A stretch of 64,000 bases of DNA from Gordionus sp. m RMFG-2023 (GCF_954871325.1 NC_088778.1:930001-994000); one strand, 5' to 3'; counted from the first letter of the stretch, positions 36,040 through 48,975 are shown. Notes: generated by a model from the sequence alone, not told the origin. Program-made: numbers and translations.

Positions 36040-36414
36040 GTAGGTTCTTATTTAGATGTAAAATTAAAATCAGTAATCCACTGTGAATATTAGTATCCCC
36101 TCATTTGAAATTTATAAATAAAAAAAAATGTTTTGTTATAATGATAATTTTAAAGATGATAGGTCGTTCTAATACTCATAACGAAAATTGATTACTGGAA
36201 TATTTTTCGTGAATTTTATTCAATTGGTAAATAATGTACTGGGCAATTTCTTTCAAAAGAATTTTATAACAAAATATAAATGACAAATTTAATTTAAAAT
36301 TTATATTTAGATATTATATTGAAGGGAAAAAGATCATTGAAAAGATAAAATAATTATTAATTTTTCTTAGAAATAAAATAACTAGGCATACTTTTTTTCG
36401 ATAAGATTTATTTA

Positions 36415-37134
36415 ATGGTGCAAATTAATTCTATGTTCCTCATGGTAAAGTATCCTCATTTATATATTGTCCAGTAGAATTAAAACACTTATTAATTTTA
36501 AAAAAAAACAGATGCTTGTTTTAACTTTCGTTTTTTCATCGATATTACAAGTCCGACCTGAAGGTAAATTACAATCTAATTAATTTATTATCGTTTAATA
36601 ATCTCACATCTCTGAACTTCCCCACTATCTATCCAACACTAATTTTTTTTACCCTTACTTTTCAAAGGCCCTCATCTATTTTTATCAAAGGTGATAAATT
36701 TATTTCCAATTTTTTCGATATTATTAAACCAAAAAATTTATATAATTTTTATTTTATTTTCTTAGAAGGCTTAGAAGTTCAATCTAATGATCATCGAGAA
36801 ACAACTATATCCAGTAAACAAGAATATTTATATTTTTGTATTTTCCAGAAATTATATTCATTTTACAATCATAAATATACATTTGATATGATATTCATGC
36901 TCAAAATTCATGAGAATATTTATATATATATTTTTTTAAATGCCATGCGAAATACTCCTGCATATTGATGTGAAATAAAAAACATTTGTAAACCTTATGT
37001 TGACTATATATATTAAATATATTAAATCTCACGTCATTAAAAGTCGTAAGATTTCGAATTACCAATTATTTTTCAGCAAAATTTTATCTATAGCATGGCA
37101 ACTGCAATTTGAGTACGATGCTCAGATTTCATGA
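36415..37134 (+). CDS. micro-exon small secreted protein, copy U2 (best-preserved)
   Basis: Four exons: 36415-36444 (30 nt), 36512-36563 (52 nt), 36766-36813 (48 nt) and 37094-37134 (41 nt, ending TGA). Each has canonical splice sites in the same places as U1. The exon 2 length change relative to U1 is exactly two codons, which preserves phase. The product is 56 residues: a signal peptide (LVLTFVFSSILQV core), then RPEEGLEVQSNDHRETTIS and a tail WQLQFEYDAQIS. There are no cysteines in the mature part. Exon 3 is strongly conserved with U1 (QSNDHRETTI identical). Function unknown; the leader implies secretion. Conservation of splice sites and of frame through a length change argues that this is a real gene. 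Confidence 0.68.
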
Positions 37135-37703
37135 GTGCTACAAGTGTTAATTTCTTTTTTCTTACTTAAACGATTATATATATATGTTTTCTAAGTATAA
37201 ATAGTTTAAATTAAAAATAAATAAATAAATAGATTTGGGTACTGTTAGATGTTTTCATGTAACACGAATTAGGACAACTACAATTGGTCGATTTCTGAAA
37301 CATATTGGTCGTAGATGAATCTTTCAACTTGTACGAGGAGGCTTTAGGATAATAATTTCAGCATTGGGGACATAATTCACTACTAAATTTTTATTATTTA
37401 TATTATTTTGATGATATTTTAAAAAATTATAAAATGTATGATTATTTAGATATTGTTTTTTGTTTCTAATTTCGCTAACAAATAAAAGAGTATTTAAAAT
37501 TTTGTTATCTTACCAGATAAGAGTAAGTAAAATCTAATTATATTAATATATATATTTGTAACATTTTTAATGCATTTTTTTTCACCAATGTATTAAAAAT
37601 ATTATGTAAATGCGTATATTTTTCTAGATTTAAATACATGATTTTTAGCGGGATATTTATTGAAACAGGTTTAACCTCCTGTCTATATTTTGTATAATTT
37701 TGA

Positions 37704-38050
37704 CATAGTCAAGAGCTAGTCTGGCCATTGGGCAGAGCAAGACAAACAGTTTTTGTGAGCCATGGGTAGGCTAAAATCGAAAACATCGATTCTCTCAGGT
37801 TTCTAATAAAGGATAAACTAAAAAATTACAGGTGAAAATATAATTAAATCTGAATTACATAAAACGTGTTTCTAAATATCAAATAAAATATAATATCAAA
37901 GACGATTCTAGATTATCATCTTTGGGCAGGTCATACTATTATGCCTTTACTGTAGTAAATAAAGAAAACCAAACAATTTGACAAAAGGATTAAATTGTAA
38001 TTTATGATTACTTATTTGGCCAAAAATTTATAGTAAATATATTTTTTTTA
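37704..38050. repeat. segmental duplication, copy 2
   Basis: Direct repeat of 35340-35710 with substitutions and small indels, ending AAAAATTTATAGTAAATATA. A solo LTR is inserted just beyond it. Confidence 0.85.
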
Positions 38051-38094
38051 ATTAATAATATTTTGTTTGTTTGGGTAGTCTAAGACACCTGTAT

Positions 38095-38375
38095 ATCATT
38101 TGGACCCCAAGCCCTAAAATTATTCAAAATAATAAGGCAAAGGTCACGTTTAATCATAAGTGATTCAAAAGAAGGCTTCTACCCACGACAAAGAATATCA
38201 ATAAAGTTTTCGATCAAACTGTATATCTATACATGGTTCATTAAGCCCCGCCGACCAAACTTAAAATATTTTTTTTTATTTTTTTTTTCTCTCTTCTTTT
38301 AATTATATATTTTTATAAAGTTATAGTATATTAATTATAATTTTAATATTCTTTTAATAAATGATCTATTCACAT
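38095..38375 (-). mobile_element. solo LTR of the Ty3/gypsy element seen at 16.7-19.3 kb
   Basis: Matches 16715-17000 in the same orientation (ATCATTTGGACCCCAAGCCC, AAAAGAAGGCTTCTACCC, TAATTTTAATATTCTTTTAA). No gag or pol sequence lies on either side, so it is a product of LTR-LTR recombination or an isolated fragment. Confidence 0.55.
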
Positions 38376-38429
38376 ATTAAAAATAAAACTAATTATTTGT
38401 ATATTATTTAGATTCATTCATACATATTT

Positions 38430-38585
38430 TTAGAAGTAACTAGTTACTTCTGGCAGTTACATTTCAAAAAATATAACTAGTTACAGTTACTAGTTGCAAT
38501 TTTTAAAAATATAACTAGTTACAGTTATTATTTTTAGCAAAAATCTAACTAGTTTTACTTTTAACTATTAACTTTAAAAAAACTA
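38430..38585. repeat. cryptic repeat of AACTAGTTAC words
   Basis: AACTAGTTAC, partly palindromic, recurs at least five times in irregular spacing, with the form ATAACTAGTTACAGTTA twice. Confidence 0.75.
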
Positions 38586-38589
38586 GTAT

Positions 38590-41290
38590 AAATGAATAAA
38601 GGAATATTATTCGATATATAATATTTTCTTCTCGTGATTCGAATATTATTTATTTGATTCATGAAATCGAAATAGCGTCGTTATTGGAAATATAATGTCC
38701 GATTTATTTCAAAAATATGCGCCCCGCATATGGAAATAATAAATTAATAAAATAAGAATCATACACAATAAATATTCATTAGAATTGCTTGAATTTTAAT
38801 AGAAAAGCTAAAAAAATTGCTAATTTTCATACCTTCCCTTAGTAAATCATATCGATTTAACTTATTGGATATAGCGTCTATTGTCCCCAGCCAAGATCTC
38901 ACACTTCACTTTAATATTTTGTGTTATATAACTTAAAATCCTAAAAGTCATGATAAGAAATTATTTCTCAGATATTCTATTTAAAAGGCGACAACTGAAA
39001 AATTTAGGGAAAAACTTAGATCCTAACGCAATGAGCTACTTTTTTTTCAATTTGAGGATACTCGTAAAAATAAAAGAAGAAATTTTTTCCAAAATTATCC
39101 AAAAAGGAAAAATCTTAAAATAAAATTACATATTCAAAAGTAAAATTCTTTTTAACCTTACTCATATTTTACCTTCCTTCTTCCCATCTTCTTAAACCCC
39201 AACGACACTCTTTCAAATTTGTCATAAGTTGTTAGTATTTATTACGTACATATCATTACTAGCATTTCAATAATTTTGAAAAAAAAGTAGATTCAAATAA
39301 TGTTGAATAAGCTGGATCAAGGTCTTGGGGCACAATTAACAGAAAAGGTTAGCTTAAGTGTTGATATTTATCAATGCTAATATTGTTTTAAAATTTGGAT
39401 TAAAAGAATAAAGGCTTAGGAAAATACCCGTGTGTTTCATACCAGATTTGCATTGTTTGGGACTTTCATGAAGGAATAGCTACTTTTCGACCGATACATG
39501 TTGCGATTGTTAATGATGTCTAAATATAATATAGAATTTATATATATATAAATATTATAATTAATTGGTTACATAGCGACGGGAGAAAAATAATCAATCA
39601 ACAAAAGGAATATGACTAATTAAAATTTAGACTTATTATTGTCAAAATAAATATCAATAAATTGATAATAAAAAATATATAAATTTTAGTGTCAAAAATA
39701 AAATATTTTTGTTTCACTTTACCAAAGTATGGTGATTGGATATTAAAAAAAATTATTTAAATATGATATATTCGCTATTATTTTTTATATTAATTAATGT
39801 AAATCATTTTGGGTATTTATTTTTGTATAAACTACTATAAAATGTGTAAATATTAAGAAAATTTTTTTTTTAACTAACAAATGGTAGCTGACTAAATGAG
39901 ATGTATACCTATATAGTTAATTTTATTTGTAAATAATTTGTTTTTTTTTTCAAATGAAAAATAAAACCAGGGCATATTTGGATGAAATAATAACGATATG
40001 TGATATACCACTATAATTTTTTAATAATTATTAATGTTATAGAATTTTATCATTCTGTCTGACTCTAATCAAATGAACCTATAATTAATAATGTAATTAT
40101 ATTAGTTTTAAAAATAATTTTTATATATAGATTGAAAGCTGGCTTAAAATGGATTTAAATATTGAACGGTTCTACTTTGGTAGAGTTATGTATACTATAA
40201 CCTTTAATGGAAGATGAATTTCTTGGACCCAACTGTATCCTAAGACTCCAATGCGTTCTTATCCATCTATCGTGATAAAAGATAGATTCAAAGTATAAAT
40301 AGATAATCTATGATAGGCTTGAACAGGTGTTGGAAGTGGATTACTTCATATGATATAATTTTATTAGCCACATGTGGAATAAATCGAATTAAAAAAATTT
40401 AGAAAAAGAAAAGCTTTCTTTCTTTCTAAATCGTTCAAAAAATTTTGTATGTCAGACCATTTAATATATACACACACAATTGTGAGGCAATGGAAAAGTT
40501 TAAATAATAATATCTTATGAACTATCGAAAAAAAGGCAAATAAATATTTAAAATAATACATTTTTTGTTAACACATGCAAAGGAAAAATTATTGTTATTT
40601 GTACATGTATATTAAATAATTATATTGAGTAATAAAATGTTTGAATATTGATAAATTTTAAATATTATATTCATTATATTTTAAATATAAATATACCAAA
40701 CAATCAATGGTATTTATTTATGATATTGAGTATTTTATATTTGTAGGTAAATGAGAATTATTTCAACGATTCGTTTAATTAAAAATTAATTAACACTATA
40801 TTAATAACCCGTATAACAGTTGCCATGTTGTAGATAAATTTTGTGAAAATTTTTTGTGTACCCTAATCAAATCTCATGGTTTTTAATGACCTGAAATAAG
40901 TATAATATACTTGTAATCATCATAGGTGTCAAATTGTAAATTATTCTTTTAAGCAAGAATAGGCTGGGCTATTTCTACACACCAGCAGATCTCTAATGTA
41001 AAACTTATCTATTAAATTGTTTTTCATGAGAAAGATATATCCCAATTCATTCTAAAAAATTATACGACTTATAAAATATTTTGAACCATATAAAATTAAA
41101 AGATTTTATTTAAATCATAAAATCTTAAACTAATACACTGCAAATCAATTAAAGAAACCATTTTTAAATATTTGATGAACAGTTTTCATTAAAATTAGGT
41201 TAACGCTGATGAAAAGTAATAGTAAATAAAACAATGGTTACACCGTTGAGTATTTTGAAATGTTACAACCGATAATAAATTTATTAAGAC
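38590..41290. other. very AT-rich DNA, no gene seen
   Basis: About 2.7 kb with no convincing exon or repeat. A hydrophobic 65-codon minus-strand frame at 40364-40561 looks like chance. Confidence 0.45.
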
Positions 41291-41292
41291 AC

Positions 41293-41351
41293 CTTCAGGT
41301 ATTTCAGAATTGTGTTATCGGTGAAAAGACGGAGGTTAAAACCGCCTATAT
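41293..41351 (-). pseudogene. micro-exon family exon 2 remnant, copy U4
   Basis: The reverse strand resembles exon 2 of U1 (GCGGTTTTAACCTCCGTCTT, then TTCACCGATAACACAATT.., ending CCTGAAG|gtgtct). It is 59 nt rather than 58 and carries an in-frame TAG and TGA. A possible exon 1 remnant lies near 41450 on the same strand. Non-functional. Confidence 0.6.
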
Positions 41352-42479
41352 CTGTTTTTAAAAAGTTATTAATTATTATATATATTTAGCCTCAATGTGT
41401 TTATTTTTTTTAAAAAACTTTTACTCAATTTTTGGTTGCGTTTACAGGAAATGAATTCCAATCATATCTCCAATACCCTATCCTATCTTATGTATATTCG
41501 GCAAATTGCAGTTTAACCATTGAGTTCATTTATAATTTTAAAAAATAACATTATGTTTAAAAGTTCACTAAAAATACAGATTTTTAAAAAATTTGATAAT
41601 TACCCTCTCAAAGTATTATTTAAATATGAAATGAATATACTCCATACACTGAGACATATTTTATAAAATAAAAAATTATTTTTAAAACCTACCATCATTA
41701 ATATATAATTATTTTGCACTATTTGATAAGTTTCAACTAATCTAAAGAGTATAGGTCTACGCCTAAATTTATAGTAATTAATTTCCTTATGAATGTTTTA
41801 TAATTATTATTATCTTTCAATGCCTTTCTTCTCTTTATCACCAACGTAATAATTAGATATGATAATTATGATAATTTATCATTCAGGTGTTTATAAAATA
41901 TGTTTTAATATTAATATGGTAAATATGGCCCTGACAATAATAATGACATCAAAAAAATTATTTTATAAATTTTTATAAATTTTTTATAAGTTTTCAACTA
42001 TTAAAAAGAATTATATAAAAATATAATAAATCTTGTTTATAAAGTTTTTTTTATTAGTAGGGGCAAATCAAGATGGCTTATTTTCAGCTGATTTTGTCGC
42101 GAGACTTCAAAATTGCATTTTTTTAAAATGAAATGCCAGTTAAGGTAATTATAAGTTATTGCTATCTTGTCATTATTATAATTGATGGCGGACAGTTACA
42201 TAAATAAAGACTTATTGTAACAAAAGGGGGTAAATTAGAATAAAAAAATCGATAAAAACAATTCCCCTATTTTCTAGAGAATATCTTATTAGGAATATAT
42301 AATTAAAAAAGATGATATTTGGGTATCAAGTTTTACGCATGGCAATTAAAGAAGTTTTAACTTTATTTTGTTTGAGATTTTACCTAGTTTATTCATTTGG
42401 GTTATGTTGTTTAGAAAAGTTTATAATTCAAACTAAACCGAAAATAAACTAATAACTGAATTAAACACTTTTTATTTTT

Positions 42480-43790
42480 TGTATTAATGATATATATCTA
42501 AGATTTATATCACCGTCATGCTTGTCATAATGTTGGCTTTGTTAATAATGTTGAACTTCTTATGAATGCCCACATTGCCGAAATTACAAATTGACACTAA
42601 CATATATATATACATATATATATTAAAATAACCAAAGTCCAGATAATGTTTAAATGTAGATTGGTAGTATATATAATATCTAATGACAATATTATATGCG
42701 ACCTAAGTAAGGCATCATGGCAATGACCAGTTTTTAGTGAGATGAATGTGATGATAGAAAAAAAAAATAACACCTTTGTTCAAAATTTATTAATATGATT
42801 GTGCTATATGATAAATAAAATTTGGGGTTATTAGTGGATTTATATTATTGGTGATATAATATATATATTAAATACAATTATTATACTTACCTTTGTTTAT
42901 CTTTTGATAAACTTTAATGTTTTGACATATTTTGCCATAACCCCGTTTTTTACCCAAAAATTATAAAATTTACCCTCTAGTTATACCAAAATATATAAGG
43001 TTTAAAATTCGAAAATTGTATACATGTTTCTTATAGCCATAGCTTATAAAATAGCTAATCTATCTAGAAGTCGCGCAATAACCATTTGTACAATATAATA
43101 ACCTTCTGGTAAATTTTAAGGTAAAACGGTTAAAATGTTCCATGTGATTAAATATTGATGTGCAAACTCAAAATGTGCCATTAATTTTAAACATTCAGGT
43201 ATTTTACTGATTAGTTTATAGTTATACATGTTAAAATTGCAATATTTTGTAAATTCTAATGTTTAGCAACTTCACTCTGGGTATGGAGTAAAATGGCGAA
43301 CATAGTTCACATAATTGAGCACATCTCCTAAAGTAATATAGATAGAGAGCTACACTTTGTTTTATATTGAGGATGAATGTTTTGACTACCATATAAACAT
43401 ATTTATTTTGTTCTGTTTAGTTAATGTTTCAAAATATTATGACAAAATGCAAAAATATCAACTGTTTTATCACGGTCTACCCTATTTTGGTATTCTTCCC
43501 CGCTAATTCTCCTAACAGTGAATGTGACCCGTTTAGACCTTTATGGCTGGGAAATCTAGCTGAGGCATTACTAAGCACCATTTATGCAATTAATTTTGCT
43601 ACATTTATTTCTTTATCATGTTTTTTTTTCTTTTATAAAACGAAAAAAACTATAACTAAACAAAAACCTGTAAAAAAACAAATAAAAAAAACTTGGATCT
43701 ATTATTTTATTAAAATAGATTTCCGTCTACTGTTTACCAAAATGGGTTTGCAATAGCTAAATTTAGATAATAATTTGATATATTTTATAA
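42480..43790. repeat. segmental duplication block E, copy 1
   Basis: Similar to 52540-53780 and 57090-57870. Landmarks shared by the three are TTTTTTACCCAAAAATTATA, AAACGGTTAAAATGTT, GGGGTGAAATGGC / GAGTAAAATGGC, and TTTCAAAATATTATG(G/A)CAAA followed by CCCTATTTT-GTATTCTTC. A further 8 kb separates this copy from the other two. Confidence 0.75.
43424..43756 (+). CDS. hypothetical membrane or secreted protein ORF in block E
   Basis: ATG-initiated frame of 110 codons, preceded by a splice-acceptor-like CTGTTTAG at 43413-43420. It contains a hydrophobic leader (CFITVYPILVFFPANS), then a Cys and WLGNLAEALLS, a second hydrophobic segment (FATFISLSCFFFFY), and a Lys-rich tail. Equivalent first exons in the other E blocks (53678, about 57737) begin M-A-(N/K) and also carry a hydrophobic stretch, but differ in length and use a donor after the FW/GIQ position that is missing here. 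The long frame may therefore be intron read-through of a once-spliced gene. Function unknown. Confidence 0.35.
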   Translation: MFQNIMTKCKNINCFITVYPILVFFPANSPNSECDPFRPLWLGNLAEALLSTIYAINFATFISLSCFFFFYKTKKTITKQKPVKKQIKKTWIYYFIKIDFRLLFTKMGLQ

Positions 43791-43855
43791 TTTTTTTGTT
43801 ATTATAAAAAATAAATAACATTTTACAATTATTAATTTCAAATAATTATAATCAT

Positions 43856-44049
<194 letters not shown>

Positions 44050-44350
44050 GGTAAAATCACATTGGTGCCATAACCAAACTGATTTGTAATTTATACGCAT
44101 TTAAAATCAATTAGATCAGCACTTCATTTATATTTTTATTTTACACCCAATGTATTAAAATGCAACTATCTATATGTTAGAAGAAATTGTTGAAAGCTTA
44201 TCTTGCACTAAACTTGTTATAAAAAAATCCTCATTTCATTTGATAGACAGTTGCAATTTATTACTAGCAGAGTGTCAATCCGATCTATTTTTGAATTTTA
44301 TAATAGATAATAAATAATATATAATATTTTTATTTTTCGAATTCTTGTAG

Positions 44351-46600
44351 AGAGACAGTCGAAAGATGGTACAGTTGCAACTTGGATATTTAACTCCGTA
44401 TGCTGATAGAGATGCACCCTTATTGCACGAGCTAATATTATTTATAGATGTCTCAAAAATACCCATACTAAAGGAGAGAAATTTTAGCAATGGAAACAAG
44501 TAAATATCCACAAATAAAATTTAATGTTATAAATATATATCTATATAAAAAATATTTATAATATATATATATATATTCAAATTCCCTCTCATCCAGTGAA
44601 ACATTGAAATTAAAAAGATAAACATATTTATAAATTTAGTAGATTTTGTATAGAATTATATGCATATATATTTCAAATTAAATATTTGGTGGGGAAATTA
44701 ATACAATGATGGGTAGGGCTGAGATAGAACCTCGCCAAAACCCAACTAAAATAATGTAATGTAATGTAATAGAAATAAATATATTATATTTATATTCCAG
44801 AATAATAGTCCCAAATCATCTTATAACGGGTATAATATAAGGGAAAGTTGAAAGAAATTGCATAGTGATAAACCTACAAACCTTAATAGACGGATCCAGA
44901 ATTTATAAGATAAATCAAACGGACAAGCTCATAAAATTGTCAATTATTTCTAAAAAAAAATTATCGTAGCAAACGACTCATTAACTCTTGGAGCAGATAC
45001 TGAGTTTTTGGTTGTCATTCATTACAATATTGATATAAAGTAATAGAATTGATTATTTTTACAAATATTGTTTTTTTTTTAAACTTTTAATTACATTATT
45101 ATGCTTATAAATTTCAAAAATTTTTTTAATTATTACATTTTTTATATAATCTAATTTTTATAAAATAAATTTTAATTTCCATATAAATATAACTAAATAT
45201 GAAATTTGATATGAAGCCAAGCTCAAAATTTGAATATCTTATATAATTTTAATTTAAATAAGGTGAATTTACATTTTTTTTAAAAAATATATTACTAAAA
45301 GTGTAAAAAATGTTTTTTTATAACACATTTTGATATATTTATAAGAGATAAAAAGATACCTTACAGGGGCATAACTATCCAAAAACGTACCGATCCTGAA
45401 ACGCGTGAATATGATTTGGAGCCTTATCCTTTGGACAAAAATTTTTTCTCCTATAACCAGGCAAAGTCATTGACTTGCGGGTTAAAATTGATCAAGATAA
45501 CTTGGTATAGCGAAGTATTATCCACTTATCTGCATCCCAATCATCTGACCATCAATAGATGCATCGGTAAAAATTTGTTAATCCTCTCACGATATTTTTC
45601 GATTATTTAGTTTATAATTTACCTATTACACAAAATACATAAACTGCTCACTGTTTATTGATTCCGTAAAAATCATGAAAACATATGGATCCTTCAATTA
45701 TCGAATTTTTAAGTTGTAAGCCTGCTTTGTAAGAAGGAAAAAAGCATGATAGATAAATGGTTTTTATGCCATAAAACCTTATAGGAATTCAGTTTTTTTT
45801 TGACATGGCAAAACCATTAGTAGAACGATCGGTATTGCAACTATTTTGTGAATAGGTTATAACACAATATTTGTCGATTTTCTTTATACTCCACTTTATT
45901 GGAAAGAGAAAAGATAAGAAATTTTAAAACTAGGACTTTCGAACCGGATGTTATGGGGTAGTCGAAGAGCACAAACTATCACTTTTTATCCAGATTAACA
46001 AATTTTTTTTAAAAAAAAGATTCCCTTCTTAAGATGTAAGAAAGATTGGCATAATTTATTTCGATATTTTGGTATTAGTATCAGGTGTCAATGGTAGGGG
46101 GTATTCAATAGCGGGTTTTTAGCCCATAAGCCCGCCCTAAAACTACAATAAATATTGATGCGAAATTGCGTATTAATAAAAATTTGTTGGTCATTCAAAG
46201 ATGGCCTCCTAGATTCATTTTTTTTGCATTTCAGATTCGGTTAGGATAACTTTTCTAGAATATTCAAGTCGAAGAATAGTCTTCTATCTTTATTTTTTTA
46301 CTTCTTAATGCTTTATTTTTTTAAATATTGAAGGATCATGCGACGTAGGATACACTGATGTTTCTACGGACGAGATATTTAATATTCATAGTTTTTCTGA
46401 CTCAAGGAGAATTTATTAAATATCAAACTCTCTCCAACAAAGTTAAAGGGAAAATACAAGTGAAATCAATTCCAAGGGCTTGCTGTGTGGTCGTAGAATA
46501 CAAATTTATAGATACTGTTTGGCAGGATAGCGATAATAAAAATATTTTCAATAAGATAAGAATGGTTAATGCTTCGGCTAAAAAGTGTGCTTGTCTTTAA
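44351..46600 (+). pseudogene. TGF-beta superfamily ligand, four exons recognisable, frame-damaged
   Basis: Exon A 44351-44499 encodes propeptide sequence with ELILFIDVSKIP, like the L-F-D-V-S-x-I-P of TGF-beta/BMP prodomains. Exon B 44801-45039 continues it (VERNCIVINLQTLIDGSRIY, ending TEFLVVI) but has an in-frame TAA near 44840 and a shift in an A-run near 44960. Exon C 45367-45566 starts the mature ligand: SLTCGLKLIKITWY, then INRC, with 27 residues between cysteines. Exon D 46334-46600 begins with the GSC that completes the CxGxC knot motif across the intron and ends IPRACCVVVEY, 33 residues after CC, then CACL-stop, the classic TGF-beta C-terminus. A one-base frame change lies near 46410 between GSC and ACC. 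No first exon with a signal peptide was identified. The three lesions mean a decaying gene or assembly indels. Confidence 0.78.
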
Positions 46601-46671
46601 AATTAAAAAAAAAAAAAATTACAATTTATTGGGAAACTATACATAAGATAAAATTATTTTACATTAATTTT

Positions 46672-46857
46672 TTACACGGTTTTATATATATTTTCTTTTT
46701 TAAAAAAATGTTTAAATATTAAACTGAATATAATATTATGTGGGATGCGAAATTTTATTTCGTGCTTCAGTGTAACTGAATTAGGATTAGGGAACATATT
46801 AATCTGCCAAAATCTCTTTTGATAATTAAATTCATATGGCCCCAGAGGAGAATTCAC
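46672..46857 (-). CDS. candidate exon, unrecognised
   Basis: The minus-strand frame opens after an acceptor-like TGATAG at 46863-46858 and runs 61 codons with a composition richer in G+C than its surroundings. It contains LGPYEFNYQKRFWQINMFPN and a Lys/Phe-rich tail. It faces the end of the TGF-beta-like gene. No family recognised; it could be chance. Confidence 0.22.
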   Translation of the reverse strand: MNSPLGPYEFNYQKRFWQINMFPNPNSVTLKHEIKFRIPHNIIFSLIFKHFFKKENIYKTV

Positions 46858-47449
46858 CTATCACATTGTTTAAAATATTTTTATATGTTGTAAAGTATAA
46901 ATATAAATAGAACATTCACAAAAAAAGGGAAAGACAAGAAAGGAAAAGTATTTTATTGAAAGAATGATCCAAAACACTTAAAATATAATTCAAATAAAAA
47001 AAAGGTTAATTTAAAATATATAGGATTATTTTAAAATATTCGATTTTTGAATATTTTAATGATATACTTCCCTTTAATCTGATTAAGTATATATAGGCAA
47101 GCGGGGAAGGTCTTGTCCTGAGAATTTTTATGGTCTCTCTAGTCGGTATTGGGGGGAAATTAGCTTGCAGAATTGGTATTAGTCTGTGTAGAATATTGAC
47201 TCTGATAGCAATAGTTAAAAAGAATATTGATTCTGAATGAATTATATATTATGTCTTTAATTATGTTATAAAAATCTTAAAACTATAATAAGTCTTTAAT
47301 TATGTTATAAAAAAATTTTTCAATCTTTACGCCATATTTATATATAAAAATATATTTAATTTTCAGCCTCAAAGTAAAAAATTTTTGTAAAAATGTATTA
47401 TAAATTGATTAGGTAAATACAAGTAATAAAAAGAAAAAAAATAATATAT

Positions 47450-47457
47450 TAATTAAG
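47450..47457. repeat. 8-bp target-site duplication, left
   Basis: TAATTAAG directly before the hAT terminal CAG, repeated exactly at 48968-48975. Confidence 0.9.
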
Positions 47458-48967
47458 CAGTGGCGTATCCAGGATTTTCTTATAGGGGGGGAAAAAATTT
47501 TGGGGGCTTCGCCCCCAAACCCCTTTTACCTGGCCTTCGGCCAGCTTTCCCGGCCTTCGGCCGGGTCTTATTTAGTTATTCTATTAAATTATTCATAATT
47601 TAATTATATTTATATTTTTAACTATTATTTACTAATTCGTGCTTATGGATAGGATATTACAAGCCTCTTTTTTATTATTTCAAGATAGGTATATATTTAA
47701 TAAAGTTTTTTAAATGTAAAGTTGAAATAAAGTGTAATGTCATTTTTTTTATAAAATTTGCTTTAAAAACTAGCCTCAGCTTAAATTCTCATACAATATA
47801 AGTAGAATATAATTTTTTTATTGAAAATACTAATAGTAGTTTAAAATATTGACTAGAAAATAATTAAATTAACAAGTTTTTTTAACTTCTTATCAAATAC
47901 AAGATTTTTAATTATTTCGTTTGTCGTTGGAACCAAATCTCTGTGTATATTTAACAGAGCTAACCCATTTAGCCGAGATTCAGTACTTCGTAAATATGTT
48001 TTCAACCCTCTCAAGTTGGAAAAAGTCCTTTCATTCGTACATGTTGTAATAGGCAAACATTCAAGAATATAAAACAACTTCGAAATATTAGGAAATTGAG
48101 CCAAGGTTTCTTTACACCGATTGAGTGCATCAATAGCATGCTCAGGTAAAATAGCTAAACGTATAAATATTTATACCACAATTCGAATTCACTGATTAAA
48201 TTTATTTCAGTATCAATCTCATAGGAATAAAATTTTTCTAAATATTTAATTTTACCAATAGTGGCATTAGAAAATGAAGAAGGATCTTTGGGTAATAAAA
48301 CTTGAAGATTGCTAAAGACTTGTTTTTTATCTAAAACCCGTACTTTTATTTGCGATAAAAAAGTATCTAAGAATGGGATGAAAATTGATATTTTATAATA
48401 TTCTTCAGTTGAGCCAATATTTATTTTCATCTCAATAATGGCCTAAGTGCTAGACGAGGTTTAATTAGTATTATATCATAAAATTTAGCCTTCGATTCAA
48501 CGTCTACATTCATTCTTATTGTATCTACCTGTTCATGTATATTTTCCGCCAAATCAATAACCTGAACTAAATCTAAATTTGGTTTTTGTAAATTTCTACA
48601 AAGTAGTGAGCTATAGGAAAATAATTTATTGATGCAACTAGCAGCAATGATAAACTCTGATTGATCAATTGAATTCAATAATGATATCGCTGCTAACGAC
48701 ACATTACTTTTTTTCATGCTCAACCTTATTTATAAATTATCGTTTGATTTCAATCTCTTTGACTAAATATTTTTCCATTTTATTAATATTTTTGAATAAT
48801 ATGTTGGAAAATTGATATTCAAATATTTGTAAAATTTTGATTGGTTAGGTGGGGGGGCCTGGGGGTAGGGGTAAAATTTTTATTAGCTTAAAATGATATT
48901 TATAAAAATAGTCAAATTTGCGATGGGGGGGAATTTCCCCCTTTCCCCCCCATTGGTTACCCGCCTG
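47458..48967 (-). mobile_element. hAT transposon, internally deleted (ZMYM1-like transposase)
   Basis: The element is 1510 bp, bounded by TAATTAAG on both sides (the 8-bp duplication typical of hAT). Terminal inverted repeats are CAGTGGCGTATCCAGG on the left and CAGGCGGGTAACCAAT read inward from the right. Both ends contain G/C-rich runs unlike the AT-rich flanks. Just inside the left end lie two hairpin-forming stretches, TGGCCTTCGGCCAG and CCCGGCCTTCGGCCGGG. The transposase is on the minus strand. The element is far shorter than autonomous elements of this type (usually 3-4 kb), so it is a deletion derivative. Confidence 0.93.
47853..48723 (-). pseudogene. C-terminal part of ZMYM1-like hAT transposase, broken
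   Basis: Three open pieces are read in order on the minus strand. The first (48723-48427) includes ISLLNSIDQSEFIIAASCIN and a LAENIHEQVDTIR segment, typical of the middle of 'zinc finger MYM-type 1-like' proteins. The second (48430-48155) carries DTFLSQIKVRV and LPKDPS. The third (48104-47853) is the hAT dimerisation domain, with TTCTNERTFSNLRGLKTYLR and then SRLNGLALLNIHRDL. The BED/TTF zinc finger and the N-terminal catalytic residues are missing, and the pieces are offset by frame breaks, so no active transposase is made. Confidence 0.85.
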
Positions 48968-48975
48968 TAATTAAG
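48968..48975. repeat. 8-bp target-site duplication, right
   Basis: TAATTAAG immediately after the terminal CGCCTG of the hAT element. Confidence 0.9.

Noticed and set aside
38590-41290. Search for CRISPR arrays, tRNA genes or bacterial operons in the gene-poor stretches
   Set aside because: No regularly spaced repeats, cloverleaf-capable tRNA genes or clustered intact bacterial-style frames were seen; all genes are animal-type.
47514-47575. Tandem GGCCTTCGGCC hairpins as a rho-independent terminator
   Set aside because: The context is a eukaryotic hAT end; bacterial termination does not apply.
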